Shown here piece by piece: positions 8,057 through 15,941 of a DNA stretch of 64,000 nt. The translations under genes were made by a program, and so were the position numbers. Below the pieces are notes generated by a model. That model did not search any database and was not told the DNA's origin. It was given only the letters and a program-made list of their open reading frames with translations. The number at the start of each line of letters is the position of its first letter. The first letter of the stretch is position 1. Source of the stretch: Agrobacterium tumefaciens (GTDB lineage: Bacteria; Pseudomonadota; Alphaproteobacteria; Rhizobiales; Rhizobiaceae); the NCBI RefSeq assembly GCF_013318015.2, contig NZ_CP115843.1, forward strand, positions 558,001 through 622,000, written 5' to 3'.

Positions 8057-9922
8057 CTATACCGCGACTATGGGCGCCTTTGCTCGGATTAACCATCTTC
8101 TTATTCGAAGGGCGCGCAACGCATTAAGGACGACCGCGACGTCAATCACTTCCTGGACAATTGCGCCCTCGACTGGTTTGAGATACCCGAACGATGCAAC
8201 GGTCATGGCGGCTACGGATAGCCCGATTCCGGCCACGACGCTCTGCATCGCTATCCGCCGGCAGTCTCTTGCGATTCGTACGCCGTCGCCGATGCGTTCC
8301 AGCCGTTCGGCAAGCAGAACCGCATCCGCTGCTTCAACTGCTGCTGCCGATCCATGCAGGCCCATGGCCAGTCCGATATCCGCCGCAGCAAGTGCCGGCG
8401 CGTCGTTCACCCCGTCGCCAACCATCATGGTAGGCGCTTGACGGACTTCCTTTTGCACCAGTTCGATCTTTTGCAGTGGCGTAAGTTCGGCCCTGATTTC
8501 ATCGAGGGGTAATCCCTCGGCAATGCGGCGCGCCACATCGGCGCGATCGCCGGTCGCTAGAATGATGCGGTTAAGCCCGAGCCGTTTCAGTTCGGCCAGG
8601 GCTTCTCCAGCACCCTCGCGAAGCGCGTCGCTAAAAAGCAGTGTGCCGGCAAATTTTCCATCAACAGCAATCGCGGCGGTCATCACTTCTGCCTGCCCGA
8701 GAGTTGGCACGTCGGCTACCTTCGAAGCTATATAGTTCAGACCACCTCTGGCAACTTGCGTGCATCCTATCGTTCCTGAAATCCCTTCGCCCGGTTTTTC
8801 CGAGACGTGCGTGGGCGGCGTCAAAGCAAGGCCGCGGTCAAGGGCGGCCGCAACCACGGCGCGCGCGGCCACATGGTTGGAGCCCTGGTCGAGAGAGGCA
8901 ATCAGCCGGAGCAGATGATTTTCATCCGCCAATGCATTGATGACTGCAAGATGGGGCTGACCGTCGGTAAGAGTTCCGGTCTTGTCGAGAACGAGTGTTC
9001 TTACTTGCCCGAGCTTTTCAAGAATATCGGCCCCTTTTACGATGAGCCCAGCACTCGCTGCACGCGACATACCTGCAGTCCACGCCATAGGAACGGCCAG
9101 GATGAGAGGGCAGGGGGTTGCGACGACGAGCACGGCGACCGCACGGACCGGATCACCACTCAGCAGCCATGCAAGTCCCGCTATCGAAAGCGTCGTCAGG
9201 AGAAAGGCAAGGGCGTAGCGGTCGGCCAGACGCGACATATGTGCCTTGCTGTTGTGAGCAGCCTCGACCAGCCGGATGATTCCAGCGTAGGTGCTCTCGC
9301 TTGCCGGTTTGGTGACAATCATTTCGAAGAGGTTGCCAGCATTGGCAGACCCGCTCATGACAGGCTGTCCGCGTTTTCTGTTGACGGGTAAGGCTTCGCC
9401 GGTGAGTGCCGCCTCGTCCAGAACGGCGTCTTCTGCAAGCGCACCGTCAGCAGGCACAATGTCGCCCCTTCGCACCACAAGCCGATCGCCGGTTTCGACC
9501 GCCTCGATGGTGATTTCTTCCAGATTTTCGCCCCGGCGCCGCGTTGCCAATCGGGGTGCCCGCTGCAGAAGCGCTGTCATGTCTCGTCGCGCGCGACCTT
9601 CGGCGATGCTTTCCAGATATTGACCGCCGGAATACATCAGGGCGACGACGGCGGCAGCCAGATGTTCGCCGAAAATCAATGCCGAGCTCATTGATAACAG
9701 CGCGATCGTATCGAGTCCGAATTCCTTTCGCCGAAGGCTGACGAAAATCTGTCCCGTAAGCGCAAGGATCACAAGAATGGTCGTAGCTATCAGCGCGGTA
9801 TCGTAGACAACATTGAAACCACCAAGCATCCCGATGAGGGCAGTTGCAAGTCCCCCGAGCGAGGTGACGACTAGCGCTGGACGTAGTCGCTTCAATATAT
9901 CGGCAAGGGAGTGATTGCGCAT
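8057..9922 (-). CDS. Heavy-metal-translocating P1B-type ATPase with TPCP motif
   Basis: 621 residues. All catalytic parts of a P-type ATPase are present: TGE (174-176), the phosphorylated DKTGT (313-317) and MVGDGVNDAPAL near the C-terminus. The metal-site helix reads TPCP (269-272) instead of the CPC of copper or zinc/cadmium pumps. As I recall, TPC marks the P1B-5 group, whose rhizobial member Nia moves Fe and Ni, but the C-terminal hemerythrin-like domain of that protein is absent. There is no N-terminal metal-binding domain. The conserved SEHP of P1B nucleotide domains reads SNHV (348-351). It is the last gene of the ackA - xfp - ATPase operon (79 bases after xfp). A metal exporter is likely; the metal is unknown. 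Confidence 0.88.
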   Translation of the reverse strand: MRNHSLADILKRLRPALVVTSLGGLATALIGMLGGFNVVYDTALIATTILVILALTGQIFVSLRRKEFGLDTIALLSMSSALIFGEHLAAAVVALMYSGGQYLESIAEGRARRDMTALLQRAPRLATRRRGENLEEITIEAVETGDRLVVRRGDIVPADGALAEDAVLDEAALTGEALPVNRKRGQPVMSGSANAGNLFEMIVTKPASESTYAGIIRLVEAAHNSKAHMSRLADRYALAFLLTTLSIAGLAWLLSGDPVRAVAVLVVATPCPLILAVPMAWTAGMSRAASAGLIVKGADILEKLGQVRTLVLDKTGTLTDGQPHLAVINALADENHLLRLIASLDQGSNHVAARAVVAAALDRGLALTPPTHVSEKPGEGISGTIGCTQVARGGLNYIASKVADVPTLGQAEVMTAAIAVDGKFAGTLLFSDALREGAGEALAELKRLGLNRIILATGDRADVARRIAEGLPLDEIRAELTPLQKIELVQKEVRQAPTMMVGDGVNDAPALAAADIGLAMGLHGSAAAVEAADAVLLAERLERIGDGVRIARDCRRIAMQSVVAGIGLSVAAMTVASFGYLKPVEGAIVQEVIDVAVVLNALRALRIRRWLIRAKAPIVAV

Positions 9923-10001
9923 TATGGCCCTCCACGATGGATGTCACGGAATTGTCTATGATACCGACTGTCGCGCGGGCGGCGTTGTCTTGCCCGCAAC
10001 C

Positions 10002-12389
10002 TCACCCTTGCCAGGTCCAGTTGCGGATTTCTGGCATGTCTTCGCCATATTCCCGGACGTAACGTGTATGTTCCGCAAGTTTTGCCTCGAGCATTCCCAC
10101 AACGCCTGCAGCCTTATTCCTGAGGCCTGGCACACGATCGATTGCCGAAAGGGCGAGGTGGAACCGGTCGAGTTCGTTCAGAACCGTCATATCGAAGGGC
10201 GTCGTGGTTGTCCCCTCTTCGATGAAACCGCGGACATGGATATTTTGGTGGTTGGTACGCTTGTACGTGAGCCGATGGATCAGATATGGATAGCCGTGAT
10301 AGGCGAAGATGACCGGCCGATCTGTGGTGAAAAGGCGGTCAAATTCCTCATCCGACAGCCCGTGCGGGTGTTGTTCCTGCGATTGAAGCGTCATCAGGTC
10401 AACGACATTGACGACGCGGATCTTCAGTTCGGGTATCGCCTGTCGTAGCAGGGTCACGGCGGCCAGCGTTTCCATCGTCGGCACGTCGCCGGCGCAGGCC
10501 ATCACGACGTCGGGTGCTATGACGCCATCCTCATTGCCAGCCCAGTCCCATATGCCGATACCGGCCTCGCAATGCTTCACCGCCTCATCCATGGTCAGCC
10601 ATTGTGGTTCCGGTTGCTTGCCGGCTACGATGACGTTGATGCGGTTCCATGTCCTCAGACAATGGTCGCCGACCCAGAGCAGGGTGTTGGCGTCCGGCGG
10701 CAAATAGATGCGGACGATATCGGCTTTCTTGTTGGCGACGAGGTCGATGAAGCCAGGGTCCTGATGGGAAAAGCCATTGTGGTCCTGCCGCCAGACATGC
10801 GAGGTGAGCAGATAGTTTAGAGAGGAGACCGGCTTGCGCCAAGGCAGTTCACGAGCGACCTTCAGCCACTTGGCATGCTGGTTGAACATTGAATCGACAA
10901 TGTGGATAAAGGCTTCGTAACAGGAAAAGAAGCCATGCCGGCCGGTGAGGAGATAACCTTCCAGCCAGCCCTGGCACAGATGTTCGGAAAGCACCTCCAT
11001 CACCCGTCCGTCGCGTGACAGGTGGACATCGTAAGGCTTGATTTCCTGCATCCAGACCCGGCTTGTGGCGTCGAAGACCGCTCCGAGGCGGTTCGATTCC
11101 GTTTCATCCGGTCCGAAGATGCGGAAGTTGGCGTCAGTACGGTTAAGCTTGAGAATATCGCGCAGATATCTGCCGAGGATTTCTGTCGTCTGGATCATAA
11201 GCGCGCCACGTTTTTCCACCGGGATCGCATAATCGCGGATATCCGGTACGCGAAGCTCCTTGCGCAAAATGCCACCATTTGCATGCGGATTGGCACCCAT
11301 GCGCCGTGTGCCCACCGGAGAAAGGGCGCGCAGCTCCTCTTTCAGCCGGCCGTTCGCGTCGAAAAGATCATCGGGACGGTAACTGCGCATCCAATCTTCG
11401 AGGATCCTGCGGTGGCCTTCATTCTCGCGGCAATTGGCGACCGGCACCTGATGGGCACGCCAGAAGTCTTCGACCTTCTTGCCGTCTACTTCCTTGGGTC
11501 CTGTCCAGCCCTTGGGACTGCGCAATAAGATCATCGGCCAGCGCGGCAGGCCATCCAGTCCCCCGCCACGGGCATCAGCCTGAATGGCGCGGATGCGGTC
11601 GATGGCCTGATCGAGAGCGGCCGCCATTTGCCGGTGCATCTTTTCCGGTTCATGTCCTTCGACAAAGAATGGCTCATAGCCGTAACCCCGGAAGAGATGG
11701 TCGAGTTCCGTATCGCTCATGCGGGCGAGCAGGGTTGGACTGGCGATCTTGTAGCCGTTAAGATGCAGAATGGGCAGCACCGCCCCGTCGCGCGAGGGGT
11801 TCAGGAATTTGCTGGAATGCCAGCTTGCCGCGAGCGCTCCGGTCTCGGCCTCTCCATCACCCACAACACAGGTGACGATCAGCTCCGGATTGTCAAAGGC
11901 CGCGCCATAGGCATGCACCAGAGCATAACCGAGCTCGCCGCCCTCGTGAATGGAGCCGGGTGTTTCCGGAGCGGCATGGCTTGGTATGCCGCCTGGAAAC
12001 GAGAACTGCCTGAAAAGTTTCCTCATGCCCGCAGCGTCCTCGGAAATCTGCGGGTAGATTTCGCTGTAGCTTCCTTCGAGATAGGTGCTTGCCACCATGC
12101 CAGGGCCCCCATGACCGGGACCGCAGACATAGATCATATCGAGATCGCGGTTGCGGATGACACGGTTGAGATGGGTGTAAATGAAATTTAGACCAGGCGT
12201 CGTGCCCCAGTGGCCGAGCAGGCGCGGCTTGATGTGCTCTGCCCGCAGCGGTTCGCGCAGAAGCGGATTGTCGAGCAGGTATATCTGGCCGATTGAGAGG
12301 TAATTGGCGGCGCGCCAGTAGCGATCCACAAGCGCGAGTTCCTGAGAGGTGATCTCGCAAGTTGTCATCGAAACATTTTCGGGCTGCAT
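10002..12389 (-). CDS. xfp: Phosphoketolase (xylulose-5-P/fructose-6-P)
   Basis: 795 residues, the normal family length. This thiamine-diphosphate enzyme splits xylulose 5-phosphate or fructose 6-phosphate with phosphate into acetyl phosphate and glyceraldehyde 3-phosphate or erythrose 4-phosphate. Visible family marks are [30 protein letters not shown], the cofactor motif VGDGEAETG and the C-terminal [16 protein letters not shown] lies eight bases before ATG 12389. It begins 47 bases after the acetate kinase gene on the same strand, and the metal ATPase follows. Acetyl phosphate made here would be used by acetate kinase for ATP, which fits a low-oxygen role. Confidence 0.96.
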   Translation of the reverse strand: MQPENVSMTTCEITSQELALVDRYWRAANYLSIGQIYLLDNPLLREPLRAEHIKPRLLGHWGTTPGLNFIYTHLNRVIRNRDLDMIYVCGPGHGGPGMVASTYLEGSYSEIYPQISEDAAGMRKLFRQFSFPGGIPSHAAPETPGSIHEGGELGYALVHAYGAAFDNPELIVTCVVGDGEAETGALAASWHSSKFLNPSRDGAVLPILHLNGYKIASPTLLARMSDTELDHLFRGYGYEPFFVEGHEPEKMHRQMAAALDQAIDRIRAIQADARGGGLDGLPRWPMILLRSPKGWTGPKEVDGKKVEDFWRAHQVPVANCRENEGHRRILEDWMRSYRPDDLFDANGRLKEELRALSPVGTRRMGANPHANGGILRKELRVPDIRDYAIPVEKRGALMIQTTEILGRYLRDILKLNRTDANFRIFGPDETESNRLGAVFDATSRVWMQEIKPYDVHLSRDGRVMEVLSEHLCQGWLEGYLLTGRHGFFSCYEAFIHIVDSMFNQHAKWLKVARELPWRKPVSSLNYLLTSHVWRQDHNGFSHQDPGFIDLVANKKADIVRIYLPPDANTLLWVGDHCLRTWNRINVIVAGKQPEPQWLTMDEAVKHCEAGIGIWDWAGNEDGVIAPDVVMACAGDVPTMETLAAVTLLRQAIPELKIRVVNVVDLMTLQSQEQHPHGLSDEEFDRLFTTDRPVIFAYHGYPYLIHRLTYKRTNHQNIHVRGFIEEGTTTTPFDMTVLNELDRFHLALSAIDRVPGLRNKAAGVVGMLEAKLAEHTRYVREYGEDMPEIRNWTWQG

Positions 12390-12436
12390 GGTACTGCTCC
12401 TTGAAATTCAGTTCAGTTTGCGACGTGCGGAGGACG

Positions 12437-13621
12437 TCATCCGCCCGGTGAGAAAATGGAGAGGCACTCCTCGGCAATCATCTGCTCTTCGTCTGTGGGG
12501 ATGACATGGATGGCAATCCGGCTTGCCTTGGAGCTGATCGTCAGCGCGTTGCGCTGATTGGCGTGCTCGTCAAGCTCGGCGCCCAGCCAGAGCAGCCGGC
12601 TTGCGATCCCGGCGCGGATATCCGGCTGGTTCTCGCCAATGCCGGCGGTGAAGACCAGCCCGTTCAGCCCGCCAAGTGTTGAAGTCAGACGACCGATCTC
12701 GCCGGCGACCCTGAGTATGAAAAGCTCGATCGCTTCGCGAGCTTGCCTACTATTGTCCTTGAGAAGCTCACGGGTGTCGCCGCTAAGGCCCGAAACGCCG
12801 AGAAGACCGGACCTGTGGTAAAGTATATCTTCGAGTTCTGCTCGCGTTTTCCCCAGCGGCCCAATTAAATGAAGCAGCACCCCCGGATCGATTGCACCGG
12901 GACGCTTCGCCATGGGAATGCCGTCGAGGGTGGAAAAGCCCATACTCGTATCACAGCTTTTGCCGCGCTCGATGGCGCAAAGACTTGCGCCGCTCCCGAG
13001 ATGGGCGATTATTACCTTTCCGTCGGCGATCTCGGGCGCCCTTTCGGTCAGAGCTCGCGCCACGTAACGGAAGGAAAGCCCGTGAAAGCCGTAGCGCTTT
13101 ATGCCCTGGTCGTGAAAGGCGCGGGGAATGGCGAAGCGTCGTACAAGGTCGGTCTGCGTTGAATGAAAAGTCGTGTCGAAGGAGGCCGTCTGCAAGAGTT
13201 TCGGTCGCAGGTGCGTCACTGCCCGAACCAGTCGCAACGCCTGCGGCTGATGCAGCGGCGCCATGTCCACGAGTGATCGCATCCGTTCCATGGTTTGATC
13301 GTTGATCCGGACCGGACCGTCGAATATGTCGCCACCATGCACGATGCGGTGACCGGCAGCCGTGACGCTGTCGAGATCGAAATGGGCTGCCAGCGCGCAA
13401 AACACCTCATCCATCAGTGCGGCAAGGTCTTCCTCAACATCGCTTTTCAAGGGTAGATCAAGCCGGGTCGGTCCCTCCGCCAGATGCAGCGTCAACGGCC
13501 GATCGGAAAAATCAACCACTGCCTTGCCGATGCGTTTCGGTGTTTGCCGGTCGAGCCTGAAAATACCGATCTTCACCGTTGAGGAACCAGCATTAAAGGT
13601 CAGGAGGAGTGTCTCATGCAT
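12437..13621 (-). CDS. ackA: Acetate kinase
   Basis: 394 residues. It converts acetyl phosphate and ADP to acetate and ATP. Family motifs: LLTFNAGSSTVKIG at the N-terminus, DTTFHST, KRYGFHGLSF, AHLGSGASL, GFSTLDGIPMAKRPG and FTAGIGENQPDIR. I chose ATG 13621 because the motif NAGSS must lie near the start and GGAGAG stands seven bases ahead; the frame is open to 13714 but the extra 31 residues are basic filler. It heads the ackA - xfp - metal ATPase operon. Upstream lie a half-matching FNR/FixK site at 13759 and a canonical one at 13831. Confidence 0.95.
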   Translation of the reverse strand: MHETLLLTFNAGSSTVKIGIFRLDRQTPKRIGKAVVDFSDRPLTLHLAEGPTRLDLPLKSDVEEDLAALMDEVFCALAAHFDLDSVTAAGHRIVHGGDIFDGPVRINDQTMERMRSLVDMAPLHQPQALRLVRAVTHLRPKLLQTASFDTTFHSTQTDLVRRFAIPRAFHDQGIKRYGFHGLSFRYVARALTERAPEIADGKVIIAHLGSGASLCAIERGKSCDTSMGFSTLDGIPMAKRPGAIDPGVLLHLIGPLGKTRAELEDILYHRSGLLGVSGLSGDTRELLKDNSRQAREAIELFILRVAGEIGRLTSTLGGLNGLVFTAGIGENQPDIRAGIASRLLWLGAELDEHANQRNALTISSKASRIAIHVIPTDEEQMIAEECLSIFSPGG

Positions 13622-13758
13622 GCGAACTCTCCGTTTGCGGCGGGCATATCGCCAGTGCTGGCGGCCATTGCGTTTCCGTAGTGGCGTGATGCTCCCTCCT
13701 GGAGCCTCTTTCATCCTTCAGCTTCTCTAACCTATCGGCGATCTTTCGCCCTTCTGCC

Positions 13759-13772
13759 TTGACATAGCGCAA
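13759..13772. promoter_or_regulatory. Weak FNR/FixK-like site (TTGACATAGCGCAA)
   Basis: TTGAC-N4-CGCAA keeps the left half-site and has GCAA in place of TCAA on the right. For ackA on the minus strand a class II position would start transcription near 13724. It is a candidate only, since the better site at 13831 may serve both directions. Confidence 0.3.
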
Positions 13773-13830
13773 TCCCCGGTCGTTTCCCGAGTGGTTGTCG
13801 CCAGCAAATTCATGCGTTGGTCGACCGCTG

Positions 13831-13844
13831 TTGATCGCTGTCAA
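13831..13844. promoter_or_regulatory. FNR/FixK anaerobox (TTGATCGCTGTCAA)
   Basis: TTGAT-N4-GTCAA matches the consensus fully and lies between the divergent ackA operon and the gene at 13898. For the plus gene a -41.5 site gives a start near 13879, 19 bases before its ATG. For ackA the leader would be about 175 bases. Confidence 0.8.
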
Positions 13845-13897
13845 TGTGAAAATCCCCCGGAACCGGAAGATCGGAAAGATCATTCGGGAGATTATAA

Positions 13898-14365
13898 ATG
13901 TCAGGAGATTACGAGGTCGGTTTGCTCACCGTTTCCAATGTTGTTCGCGCCTATGCCGTCATCCAGCATCTTTTCTCGTCGGTTTCCTTTAAGGAGTGGC
14001 AGGCTGCCACGGATACTGATCATAAACGGCGCGATTGGCTCACCGTAACCGATAGCGCGGGAGTGATCCGCGGTGTCTGCTATGTATTCGTCACCAGCTA
14101 CCCACAATCGCCGCAAATGGAGGTTCCGGTCTTTGCCTCCTTCAGCCTGTTTGACGAAAAGGGCGTTGCGCGGCTGCTGTTCGAAAAGATCAAACAACAA
14201 GCCAGAGAGCTGAAATGTCAGCGTATTCATTTCTGGCCTGCCGGCCCGAAAGGCTGGTCGATCGTCGTAAACCCGCACGATCGACACGCACCCGCCACCG
14301 GGCTGGTCTATGATCTTCGTACCGTTGAAGGTGACGGCTCTTCAATCGATGCGACAAAGACATAA
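13898..14365 (+). CDS. GNAT-like acetyltransferase-fold protein
   Basis: 155 residues. The pattern DWLTVTDSAGVIRGVCYVFV, then FASFSLFDEKGVARLLFEKIKQQARELKCQRIHFW, resembles the beta4, beta5 and alpha4 parts of the GNAT acetyltransferase fold, but the usual acetyl-CoA loop Q/RxxGxG/A is not clear, so the activity is doubtful. GGGAG lies seven bases before ATG 13898, and an anaerobox is placed at the ideal distance ahead. The last 58 bases overlap the convergent response-regulator gene. It is likely part of the low-oxygen set, but its substrate is unknown. Confidence 0.6.
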   Translation: MSGDYEVGLLTVSNVVRAYAVIQHLFSSVSFKEWQAATDTDHKRRDWLTVTDSAGVIRGVCYVFVTSYPQSPQMEVPVFASFSLFDEKGVARLLFEKIKQQARELKCQRIHFWPAGPKGWSIVVNPHDRHAPATGLVYDLRTVEGDGSSIDATKT

Positions 14366-15048
14366 CCGACGCCGCGAACAGACTTGATGATGTTTGGATG
14401 CTTGCTGTCGGTTTCGATTTTTCGGCGCAGACGTGCGACCTGCGCGTCGATGGACCGGTCGAATGCATCCAGACGGCGCGATCGCGTTTCCTCCATTAGA
14501 AAATCACGTGTCAAAACCCGACCTGGATGCCTGGTAAACGTCACAAGCATATCAAATTCACCGGTCGTCAGCTCAATCTTGGACCCTCCGCACGAAAGAA
14601 GCTGGCGGCGAGACAGGTCGAGTGACAAGCCGTCGAAGCAAAGCATTTCATGTGGGCGCGGCCGATTGACCGGCAGACGGCGGCGCAGGATCGACTTCAG
14701 CCTCGCCTGTACCTCGCGAAGATGAAACGGTTTGGCAATATAGTCGTCAGCGCCGATCTCAATGCCCACGATGCGATCCACTACGTCGTCACGGCCGGTC
14801 AGCATGATGATAGGCACATCCGAATCCATCCGGACTTCTCGGGCGAGATCAAGACCATCCTGAGCACCCGGGAGGGTGAGATCAAGGAGGATCGCGTCGA
14901 TTTCATTGCGTCTGAGATGTGATCTCATCTGGACACCGTCCGCCGCGGCGCTGACGTGATATCCCTCTCCTTCAAAAAAACGCGTGAGCATCTGTCGCAC
15001 CCTTACGTCGTCATCGACAATGAGCAAGTGACCCTGGTTCGCTGCCAT
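14308..15048 (-). CDS. fxkR: OmpR/PhoB-type response regulator, FxkR-like
   Basis: 246 residues: a receiver domain (LLIVDDD at 8-14, phosphorylated D56 in ILLDLTLPG, T85, K107 in AKPF) and a C-terminal winged helix with the OmpR pattern (LTTGEFDMLVTFTRHPGRVLTRDFL; ending RGVGYVF). It is divergent from the FixK-type gene at 15150, followed there by the haem-PAS kinase. This gene set matches the hFixL - FxkR - FixK cascade of Rhizobium etli, where FxkR is an OmpR-type regulator that switches on fixK through a K-box. A K-box-like repeat sits in the 101-base gap. The assignment rests on context and domain type. The 3' end overlaps the convergent gene at 13898. Confidence 0.82.
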   Translation of the reverse strand: MAANQGHLLIVDDDVRVRQMLTRFFEGEGYHVSAAADGVQMRSHLRRNEIDAILLDLTLPGAQDGLDLAREVRMDSDVPIIMLTGRDDVVDRIVGIEIGADDYIAKPFHLREVQARLKSILRRRLPVNRPRPHEMLCFDGLSLDLSRRQLLSCGGSKIELTTGEFDMLVTFTRHPGRVLTRDFLMEETRSRRLDAFDRSIDAQVARLRRKIETDSKHPNIIKSVRGVGYVFVASIEEPSPSTVRRS

Positions 15049-15062
15049 TCTCTTGACCTCGC

Positions 15063-15078
15063 GTTACAATTTGTCACG
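15063..15078. promoter_or_regulatory. K-box-like repeat for FxkR (GTTACA-N4-GTCACG)
   Basis: GTTACA at 15063-15068, four bases, then GTCACG at 15073-15078. The K-box I recall for FxkR of Rhizobium etli is GTTACA-N4-GTTACA; this copy matches 10 of its 12 fixed bases. It lies 72 bases before the ATG of the FixK-type gene, in the promoter gap shared with the regulator gene. A further GTCACA stands at 15093-15098. Confidence 0.55.
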
Positions 15079-15149
15079 AACTGAAGCCGTTCGTCACAGT
15101 TCAGGCATCATTCAGTTATCTTGCCGGGCTTAACTCCATCAGGAAGCAG

Positions 15150-15917
15150 ATGGAGAACAAGATGTACAGCACCGGCGAATATCGCGCTTCAACTCATCAA
15201 ATTTCGGCACCCGCGCACGATATTTATTGTTTGCGGGACATTTTTCGCAATCAGCCTGCCGAGCATCTGAAGGTCGGACGCTCGCTGTTCCTTGAAGGGG
15301 ACGAAGCTGCACATATTTTCGAAGTAAGTGATGGCGTATTGCGGATGTTCAAAATTATAGCAGATGGCCGCCGTATCATCACCGGTTTTCTCTATGCAGG
15401 CAATGTTCTCGGCGTATCGTTCGGCAAGCGCTACCTTTACAGCGCAGAAGCGGTGTCCCCTGTAACGCTGCGCCGGGTTACGCGCAGGCATTTCGAGAAA
15501 GCCGTCGGCGACAATGACAGACTGCGACCCGAAATGTTTGCGCTTGTTTCGGACGAAATGGCTGTCGCCCAAGACCAGATGGTGCTGCTGTCAAGCAAAA
15601 GCGCCGAGGAGAGAATGTGCACGTTTCTTCTGAAGTTTCTCCAGCGTAAAGCACAGCAGGGGGAGTGGGAAAAAACGATCGAACTCCCCATGTGTCGTCA
15701 GGACATTGCCGATTACCTCGGGCTCACGATCGAAACCGTTTCGCGGACCCTTACAAAGCTCATCAAAAGGGGCGTCCTTCGGATCGAAAATGCCGGGGCG
15801 CGTCAGGCAATAATAGTCGAGAAGCCGCTTCTGCTTGCACAATTGGCGGGTGACAGCGATGATTACTCCGACGTGCGGCAGCAACTGGTCGTTCAAGGTG
15901 GACGGCACCGCCACTAG
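15150..15917 (+). CDS. fixK: FixK-type Crp/FNR family transcription activator
   Basis: 255 residues: a cyclic-nucleotide-binding-like barrel (residues 25-130), a dimer helix and a winged helix with CRQDIADYLGLTIETVSRTL. The recognition helix has E195-T-V-S198-R199, the E-x-x-S-R pattern that reads TTGA half-sites. The four cysteines of oxygen-sensing FNR are absent (only C27 lies near the N-terminus), as expected for FixK. Matching sites occur upstream of several genes here (2980, 4718, 13831). It is followed after 24 bases by the haem-PAS kinase. An ATG at 15162 is an equally good start, since GGAG precedes it by six bases. Confidence 0.88.
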   Translation: MENKMYSTGEYRASTHQISAPAHDIYCLRDIFRNQPAEHLKVGRSLFLEGDEAAHIFEVSDGVLRMFKIIADGRRIITGFLYAGNVLGVSFGKRYLYSAEAVSPVTLRRVTRRHFEKAVGDNDRLRPEMFALVSDEMAVAQDQMVLLSSKSAEERMCTFLLKFLQRKAQQGEWEKTIELPMCRQDIADYLGLTIETVSRTLTKLIKRGVLRIENAGARQAIIVEKPLLLAQLAGDSDDYSDVRQQLVVQGGRHRH

Positions 15918-15941
15918 CAAGCGTCGCTCGACGGGACAACG

